Part shown: in pieces, positions 7,988-12,429 of the stretch
Layout: every line of letters begins with the position of its first letter
Numbering within the stretch: position 1 is the first letter of the stretch
Assembly (NCBI GenBank): GCA_003445035.1
Contig: DLVV01000041.1
Coordinates: 1 to 12,429, forward strand
Source of the DNA: Planctomycetaceae bacterium
GTDB lineage: Bacteria; Planctomycetota; Planctomycetia; Planctomycetales; Planctomycetaceae
DNA: 12,429 nucleotides
Direction of reading: 5' to 3'
The notes under the pieces: model-generated
The model's database searches: none
Told to the model about the DNA's origin: nothing
The model's input: only the letters and a program-made list of their open reading frames with translations
Program-made: the position numbers and the translations under genes

Positions 7988-9480
7988 GCCTGCCGCACCG
8001 GTTCACCCGAACTTCGGTCAACCAGCCTCGGTGTGGCCAGCACGATCAACTCTCGCCTTATCGTGCCACCGCCAATTGGCTGGGAGTCATCTCCGAAGAG
8101 TCGTTCGATCAGCCGAGGTTTCTCGGACTCCGCCTCGCGGGTTTTCGCCGGCTCGAGACTGACATCCGCAAACAGTCCTCCCAGCAGAATCGTCTGGCCA
8201 GCGGGAATCACGACACGAATCGAGGCCGAGGGTTCCGCTGACCGAGGAGACGTCAGGTCCTTGGCCCCGGCGACACGGGTCTCCTGAGTCGGTGTCAGGG
8301 AGAGTTCGATCTGACCGTCGGGAAGAATGCGTGGACGCACGACCAGTTTTGCTGTCAGGTCCAGTGTCGTCGGCCGGCCCGTACGCGATTCCATCGACGC
8401 GGTCCTCGTTCTTTGGCCGGTCTCGAGTTTGGCCACTGCGCCGTCGTTGACCCGCAGACGCGGCTTGGCCACGACCTTCGTGGAGACCACCTTCTGCAAC
8501 TGGTCGAGGAATTCAGCAATCGGCTGGTCCAGCAGTCCACCGGTCGCCTTGCCGAGCGCTCCGGTTGGACCGGTCGTTTCAATCAGGTCGCCGATCCCGC
8601 CCGGATACTCGTCGGTGAGCTCAATTGAGACAATCGCCAGGTCGATGATCACCTCGCGAACCGTGTCACTGGACGGTTCACTGGCCGGTGCGGGGACCGC
8701 CCGGCTGCGTTGTCGACGGGCTTCGGCTAGCGACATCACGTGGACCTGGTGACCATCGAGCCGGGCAGCACAACCGGCTGCCGGCAACAGCACCTCCAGA
8801 GCCTGTTGGATTGTGACACCGTCCAGTCGCTCGATCGAGACCTTGGCCGTCGCCGCCATGGTGGCCTGGAACTTCCAGTCGCTGACTGCATCGAGTCGCC
8901 TGAGAACATCGGCCAGCGGCACCTGCCTGGCCTCGATCGTAAAACGTCCAGGCCTCCCAGGGGTGACCGACACCTGCATCGCCGGTTGAAGTTGACCCAT
9001 TTGTGCACGCAGTGCCGCGGTCGAATCGGCCTGCCGTTCAATCGTTCCTGCCAACATCTTCAACCGCGCCTCGATCGATTCGATCTGCTGCCTGTCTCCA
9101 CGAGATGCCAGCGTGTTCTCGATCGTCTCGACCAGCCTCGTGTCACTGAAGGCCCTGGCCAGCCCCCGGTCCAGTTCCGCCCGGTACTCATCGCGAAATC
9201 GTGACTCGAGTTCCGTTTGGCCTCGCCGGGTCGATTCCGACTCCTTGATCAACTGTCGGCTCAATTCATCGACTCGTCTGTCGATCGCATCGAGAGACAC
9301 TTCGAGTTGTTTCCACGTCACTGCCGGGTCAACAGCGGCTGTCTCACCCGCGTGATCCGAATACCCATCGGTGGTCCGTTGATCAAACACCGCGATGCCA
9401 GCCATCACCGTGGTCAACACTGCCCCGATGGCCAGAACACCCCCGGCCGCTCGCAAGGATCGATTCATCGCGGTCGTCAC
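7978..9480 (-). CDS. Membrane-anchored coiled-coil protein with STN-like and secretin-like domains
   Basis: 500 residues. One hydrophobic segment at ~11-32 is either a membrane anchor or an uncleaved signal. Residues ~55-165 are charged and helical, a likely coiled coil. Residues ~168-250 resemble the STN/N0 fold (FTIEARQVPLADVLRRLDAVS, then VTIQQALEVLL). Residues ~274-488 resemble the secretin core: VVAKPRLRVNDGAVAKLETGQ (337-356), the late strand ASIRVVIPAGQTILLGGLF (419-437), PRLIERLF (455-462) and RRELIVLATPRLV (475-487). It is short for a secretin and has no visible N1-N3 domains. The frame starts with GTG at 9480; an ATG at 9468 (MNRSLRAAGG) is an equal alternative, and neither has a strong ribosome site. 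The BON-domain gene lies 138 bp upstream. It could form an outer-membrane ring, or be a secretin-derived scaffold held at the inner membrane. Confidence 0.82.
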   Translation of the reverse strand: MTTAMNRSLRAAGGVLAIGAVLTTVMAGIAVFDQRTTDGYSDHAGETAAVDPAVTWKQLEVSLDAIDRRVDELSRQLIKESESTRRGQTELESRFRDEYRAELDRGLARAFSDTRLVETIENTLASRGDRQQIESIEARLKMLAGTIERQADSTAALRAQMGQLQPAMQVSVTPGRPGRFTIEARQVPLADVLRRLDAVSDWKFQATMAATAKVSIERLDGVTIQQALEVLLPAAGCAARLDGHQVHVMSLAEARRQRSRAVPAPASEPSSDTVREVIIDLAIVSIELTDEYPGGIGDLIETTGPTGALGKATGGLLDQPIAEFLDQLQKVVSTKVVAKPRLRVNDGAVAKLETGQRTRTASMESRTGRPTTLDLTAKLVVRPRILPDGQIELSLTPTQETRVAGAKDLTSPRSAEPSASIRVVIPAGQTILLGGLFADVSLEPAKTREAESEKPRLIERLFGDDSQPIGGGTIRRELIVLATPRLVDRSSGEPVRQARR

Positions 9481-9590
9481 TCTCGCTCGATCGGATTCTC
9501 ACTTGAGTTGGCGCACACCGCGCCCACAAGGAATATCGACCGTGCGGAACGACCGACTGCTGTCGTTTCCGGAAAAACCGCTACAACCCG

Positions 9591-9646
9591 ACCAGGTTAG
9601 CCAACCCGGTTCCGGGGGCTATTCGCTGCCCGACTCCGGGGCAGCG
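9591..9646 (-). terminator. Two hairpins flanking the BON gene's stop
   Basis: CGCTGCCC (9624-9631) and GGGCAGCG (9639-9646) form a perfect 8-bp stem with a 7-nt loop, ending 2 nt before the TAG (9621-9619). A second hairpin follows at 9591-9610 (7 bp with one mismatch, 4-nt loop). A run of five T on the minus strand lies about 14 nt beyond it (9573-9577). The U-run is too far away for a classical intrinsic terminator, but the pair plausibly ends or insulates the BON transcript. Confidence 0.4.
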
Positions 9647-10338
9647 GCCACGCTCAACTGGTTGGTCACCTTCCGGACGCCCGGTTCCATCCGGACGAGG
9701 GCGGCGGCCATTCGGCGGGCGGTAGCGTCGGGGACCTTGCCCGACAGGGTCAATTCGCCCGCCTTGCCAGCGACGATCTTCACGCCCCGAAACTCGGGAC
9801 GCCGATCCAGCAGCAGCGAGAAGCGGACATCGAGCGACACCTTGGCAGACGCCGTGGTTCGAGACGTGAAAGAGAACGCGACGCGATGCCGAGGTCGGAC
9901 CCGCTTGGTGCGAGTGTTCCGCCCAGTTGTCCGGTTGCGATTCGTGTTCCGACCACCACCGGCTCCACCCCGTCCTCGTCCAGCAGTAAACGTGTTGCGT
10001 CCGCCAGTATTGCCACCGCGGATTTGCTGTTGACCCGAAAACTGGCTGCCGATGAAACGGCCCTGGTTCTGACTCTGCCCGACGAAGCCCGAACCGAAGT
10101 TCTGGATGTTCGGCTGCGCGGCGGCCCCCTGGTTCAGGTTGATTCCACTGGTCGTGGTGCCTGCCCCCGTGCCGGACGCGGCCCCCCCCGTTCCCAAGGT
10201 GCTGCCAGCCGTGCTGGTGGGCGTATTGGTTCGGTTTGGCTGACTCTGGTTCGTACCGCCGACCTGGGCGTTCACCGTCGACTCACAGAGCCAGGACGCG
10301 ACACCAACCAGGCAAATGCAGACAATCAGGCGACGCAT
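9619..10338 (-). CDS. Exported disordered protein with C-terminal BON-like domain
   Basis: 239 residues. Signal peptide 1-24 (MRRLIVCICLVGVASWL core, cleavage after VNA). Residues ~25-115 are low complexity, rich in Asn, Gln, Gly, Thr and Ser, with spaced GFVG and RFIG motifs (84-97). Residues ~117-152 are Arg/Gly/Asn-rich and strongly basic. Residues ~166-232 look like a BON domain: SLDVRFSLLLDRRPEFRGVK, GELTLSGKVPD, then a helix and VRKVTNQLSV. BON domains are thought to bind membranes or partner proteins (OsmY, and the CpaC/RcpA family of pilus secretins). The ATG at 10338 is chosen because GGAG lies 7 nt before it and a signal peptide begins there; the frame stays open for 29 further codons upstream without such support. 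A run of eight G in the coding strand (10182-10189, around residues 50-53) is a possible slippage site upstream of the BON domain. The next gene downstream is secretin-like. Confidence 0.8.
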   Translation of the reverse strand: MRRLIVCICLVGVASWLCESTVNAQVGGTNQSQPNRTNTPTSTAGSTLGTGGAASGTGAGTTTSGINLNQGAAAQPNIQNFGSGFVGQSQNQGRFIGSQFSGQQQIRGGNTGGRNTFTAGRGRGGAGGGRNTNRNRTTGRNTRTKRVRPRHRVAFSFTSRTTASAKVSLDVRFSLLLDRRPEFRGVKIVAGKAGELTLSGKVPDATARRMAAALVRMEPGVRKVTNQLSVAAAPESGSE

Positions 10339-10345
10339 GACGTTT

Positions 10346-10349
10346 CTCC
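10346..10349 (-). promoter_or_regulatory. GGAG ribosome site of the BON gene
   Basis: GGAG on the minus strand, 7 nt before the ATG at 10338. It is the best-placed Shine-Dalgarno among the minus-strand genes and decides the start in favour of the signal-peptide methionine over the upstream one at 10425. Confidence 0.6.
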
Positions 10350-10364
10350 ACGCGAGACACTTCC

Positions 10365-10392
10365 GCGTCGATTGTAGCACACAAATCGACGC
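10365..10392. repeat. 9-bp perfect inverted repeat, operator candidate
   Basis: GCGTCGATT (10365-10373) and AATCGACGC (10384-10392) are exact reverse complements around a 10-nt spacer. The repeat sits 27 nt before the BON gene's ATG and about 70 nt past the lipoprotein gene's stop. It overlaps a -10-like promoter element, which suits a dimeric repressor site. It could instead be an RNA hairpin ending the lipoprotein transcript, although no U-tract follows. Confidence 0.45.
10371..10379 (-). promoter_or_regulatory. Extended -10 promoter element before the BON gene
   Basis: The minus strand reads TGCTACAAT, an extended -10 (TGn) with TACAAT, five of six bases of the consensus. No good -35 lies at 16-19 bp. 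A start about 7 nt downstream would give a leader of some 25 nt containing the GGAG site. It lies inside the inverted repeat 10365-10392. Confidence 0.4.
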
Positions 10393-10460
10393 CGCGACGG
10401 AAACGGCCGGAACAAATCGTGTCATCCACGACGTCCCGCGTCTCGCTCGAGTCGTGCGGA

Positions 10461-12119
10461 CTATTCGAAGCCACCTGAGGATTCGAGCGGGTGCGCCGGT
10501 CGTGCCGGTGGTGGCGACGGTGCGGCCCAGTTGCCATCCAGCGGATGGCGGCGACGCACCTCACCCCCCCCGTTGTCGGTGGCCGGCACCGGGGTCCGTT
10601 GCGGAACCGTGACCGTCGAGGGTGCCGCCATCGAAGAACGACTCGAGGACGCAGACCGCCCCTTCAGACCGTCGGACTGCACAGCCCCTCGAGAGATCAA
10701 GTGAGCGACCGTGGCCAAGCGACGCGCTTCGGAAGTTTTGTTCTGATCGAGCTGAGCTTTCGAGGCCTTGAGATAGTCATCGACCCGGGAATCGATCCTG
10801 GCGTCCCACTGGGACCGGTCGCCGCCCGCGGCAGTTTCGATCCGCTGGATCTCCCATTGTGCGACCATCGCCGACGGCGTTGGCCGTTGGACCGGCCAAC
10901 TCGCATTCTCATCCCGCACCGCCCGGTCGACCCGTGAAGCCAATTTGATAGCCAGGGCCCAGTCCCGCCGCGCAGCGGCCGCCTCGGCATCTTCCATCAT
11001 GAGACCGAACCGGTTCGTGGCTCCTTCGATTACCCGGTTGCTGTCACCGACCGTCGCCCGGGAGGCGTGAACCTGCTGGATTGACGCAGTATTCGAAGAC
11101 TGCCCCACCAACGGATGAGCCGGGGACAGTGCGTGTCGCCTGGTTCGCGTCGATTCACCTCCAGCGGCCCACCGGTCCTTCTGTTGGTTCCTGTCGTGGA
11201 CACCGTTTGGCTGTCGCCGGGATTCCTCGGAGATCGGTGACGCGAAAGCGGGGGGATCGAAGCTTCCCGGGTTGGCCGACGAACGCCCTCGATCAGCGGA
11301 CAACGACGGAAACTCGGCCTCCGCGGGCAATTGTTCGCCTTGTGAAGGATCCGGCGTTCCTCGAGCCTTGACCGGCATCTTGTGTCGCAATGCCGCCAGG
11401 CGGGCTTCGACGTCGGGTGGCAGGCCGCGATCGTTCTTCGAAGCCGATGACCGTTTCACGATCTGTCCGATCGCAGTTTCATTGGCCGGACCTGTCGCAG
11501 ATTTCTCTGTTCCGTTCACCTTCAAACGGGAATCGGCGACGCTTTCATCCTCGAAGCCGGCCTTCCTCTCCGAACCTTCCAGCCGGACGTAGGACATGTC
11601 AGAGAAGATCGCCGGAACTCCTTCGTCCTCCATCCGGATCCTGAGAGCGCACTCGGTCTTTTCGTGCCCCTTGCGGGTGTAGGGAATGAAGATGTTGTAG
11701 GCGGGTCCGAACTGGGTCTTCACCAGGAAGGCGTTCCACGCCCCCTTGGTGAAATCGAATGTGTGAACGGGCTTGGCTCGATCTTCGCGCGGACCAACAT
11801 CGTCGAAGACGTGGATTCGAATATCACCGCGGATGGCGACAGGTCGAGCGGTATCACGATCGAGGAAGAAGACTTGCCCACCGAACCCGCGACACGACTG
11901 CCCCTCCCAGTTTCCGTCGGCCGGCTGCCACAGGCAGACACACCGAACGGCTGGATTATTCTTGTCGGCCCACCTTACGTCCTTGTCGATCCCAAACAGC
12001 GACCCGAAAGGTACCCACGACGTGAAATTCTTCACATTGGGTGCCCGGCATCCGGATGACACCAAAGTGGTCAGCAGCAGTCCGGAAAACAACAACGTGT
12101 TGAGCGGAGACGACTTCAT
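10461..12119 (-). CDS. Predicted lipoprotein of unknown family
   Basis: 552 residues. Signal MKSSPLNTLLFSGLLLTTLV runs into SSGC, with lipidated Cys at 24 (Ser at -3 instead of the usual Leu, still allowed). Residues ~30-185 look like a folded beta-rich domain with four Cys (60, 62, 76, 157), aromatic-rich motifs (CLWQPADGNW, GGQVFFLDRD, YNIFIPYTRKG) and alternating strands; I do not recognise it. Residues ~190-360 are polar and disordered. Residues ~363-480 are predicted helical (DAEAAAARRDWALAIKLASR, AQWEIQRIETAA, EARRLATVAHLI), possibly TPR-like. Residues ~485-552 are a Ser/Pro-rich disordered tail. A run of eight G in the coding strand (10564-10571, near residue 517) is a possible slippage site. 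The ATG at 12119 starts the signal peptide. The BON gene follows 122 bp downstream. Likely anchored to a membrane facing the periplasm or cell surface; function unknown. Confidence 0.85.
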   Translation of the reverse strand: MKSSPLNTLLFSGLLLTTLVSSGCRAPNVKNFTSWVPFGSLFGIDKDVRWADKNNPAVRCVCLWQPADGNWEGQSCRGFGGQVFFLDRDTARPVAIRGDIRIHVFDDVGPREDRAKPVHTFDFTKGAWNAFLVKTQFGPAYNIFIPYTRKGHEKTECALRIRMEDEGVPAIFSDMSYVRLEGSERKAGFEDESVADSRLKVNGTEKSATGPANETAIGQIVKRSSASKNDRGLPPDVEARLAALRHKMPVKARGTPDPSQGEQLPAEAEFPSLSADRGRSSANPGSFDPPAFASPISEESRRQPNGVHDRNQQKDRWAAGGESTRTRRHALSPAHPLVGQSSNTASIQQVHASRATVGDSNRVIEGATNRFGLMMEDAEAAAARRDWALAIKLASRVDRAVRDENASWPVQRPTPSAMVAQWEIQRIETAAGGDRSQWDARIDSRVDDYLKASKAQLDQNKTSEARRLATVAHLISRGAVQSDGLKGRSASSSRSSMAAPSTVTVPQRTPVPATDNGGGEVRRRHPLDGNWAAPSPPPARPAHPLESSGGFE

Positions 12120-12184
12120 GTTTGGCCTGGAGCTGGTGGGAGAATGGAACGGAACCGTTCAACGAGACGTGCAGTGGTGACGTG

Positions 12185-12429
12185 TCAGGGGACCAATGAC
12201 CGGAAGAACCGTCTCACCGGCGACATCGTGGCCGGCCGGGACGGAACGCTTTCCTCGAACCCATCGATTTCCTTCGGCAAAGCGAAGTTTCGGGTGTCGA
12301 GGTCGTCGGATCCGATAGTGGTCATCGAGGCTCTGGAGATGTCATCGTCTTGGAGCTGCCCGGTTTTCTTTTCATCCCCCCGCTCGGTCTTCTTCTGCGG
12401 TTTCTCCGTAGCAGGGGCCTTCTTCCGCG
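12185..12429 (-). CDS. C-terminal part of an unrecognised protein entering from the right edge
   Basis: The minus strand is open from the edge to a TGA at 12187-12185: 80 residues without a start in the window. The other two minus-strand frames close early. The visible part begins with a Lys/Glu-rich linker (KKAPATEKPQKKTERGDEKK), continues with an acidic-polar stretch (DDDISRASMTTIGSDDLD) and ends basic and aromatic (RRFFRSLVP). No domain is recognisable; it looks like the flexible tail of a longer protein. The lipoprotein gene starts 65 bp downstream on the same strand, so the two may be co-transcribed. Confidence 0.7.
   Translation of the reverse strand, partial: RKKAPATEKPQKKTERGDEKKTGQLQDDDISRASMTTIGSDDLDTRNFALPKEIDGFEESVPSRPATMSPVRRFFRSLVP

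Noticed and set aside
6586..8241. 551-codon open frame on the plus strand
   Set aside because: It is antisense to the cytochrome and secretin-like genes, shows no domain, and mirrors the codon bias of the real genes.
10339..10425. 29-codon upstream extension of the BON gene
   Set aside because: It would bury the signal peptide; GGAG is correctly placed for the ATG at 10338.
12147..12160. Palindrome GAACGGAACCGTTC before the lipoprotein gene, with similar short palindromes at 4686-4697 and 9605-9616
   Set aside because: Six- and five-base arms with a 2-nt centre are expected several times in a window this size; the shared CGGAACCG core also occurs inside coding regions, so no common operator is supported.
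4751..12197. Shared GGGACCAATGA near 4753 and 12190
   Set aside because: An 11-base match between two places in 12 kb is expected by chance many times over.

Overview
The window is GC-rich DNA from what is most likely a member of the Planctomycetota, probably order Planctomycetales. The main evidence is the 1029-residue protein at 4825-7914. It joins a PVC-type membrane-bound dehydrogenase propeller, HEAT-like repeats and a C-terminal CxxCH haem domain, an architecture largely confined to Planctomycetes and Verrucomicrobia. The lineage call is inferred from domain content, not from any search. I see no rRNA, tRNA, CRISPR array, insertion sequence or prophage gene.

Left part, plus strand (1-3522): three tightly coupled genes form one operon. 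They are the tail of an unrecognised protein, an ABC transporter ATPase overlapping it by ATGA, and a large ABC-2-like permease overlapping the ATPase by TGATG. The permease carries the ABC-2 'E..TL..L...K' element twice, so it looks like two half-permeases fused. Substrate unknown.

Middle and right part, minus strand (3519-12429): in transcription order there is an unrecognised protein running in from beyond the right edge, a 552-residue predicted lipoprotein of unknown family, a 239-residue exported protein with a long disordered linker and a C-terminal BON-like domain, a 500-residue membrane-anchored coiled-coil protein with STN-like and secretin-like domains, the PVC-type cytochrome, and leuB (3-isopropylmalate dehydrogenase). 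leuB converges with the permease, and the two stop codons overlap by four bases (CTAA).

The most unusual content is the lipoprotein / BON / STN-secretin trio. BON plus secretin in one polypeptide is the layout of Flp-pilus secretins (CpaC/RcpA). Here the pieces are on neighbouring genes, and the secretin-like one has a membrane anchor and coiled coil but no recognisable N1-N3 domains. It could be an undescribed envelope complex, but that is inference.

Non-coding structure: perfect or near-perfect GC hairpins without U-tracts sit exactly on the stop codons of three or four genes. A 9-bp inverted repeat overlaps an extended -10 promoter just before the BON gene. The many long open frames on the strand opposite these genes are high-GC shadows and are left out.
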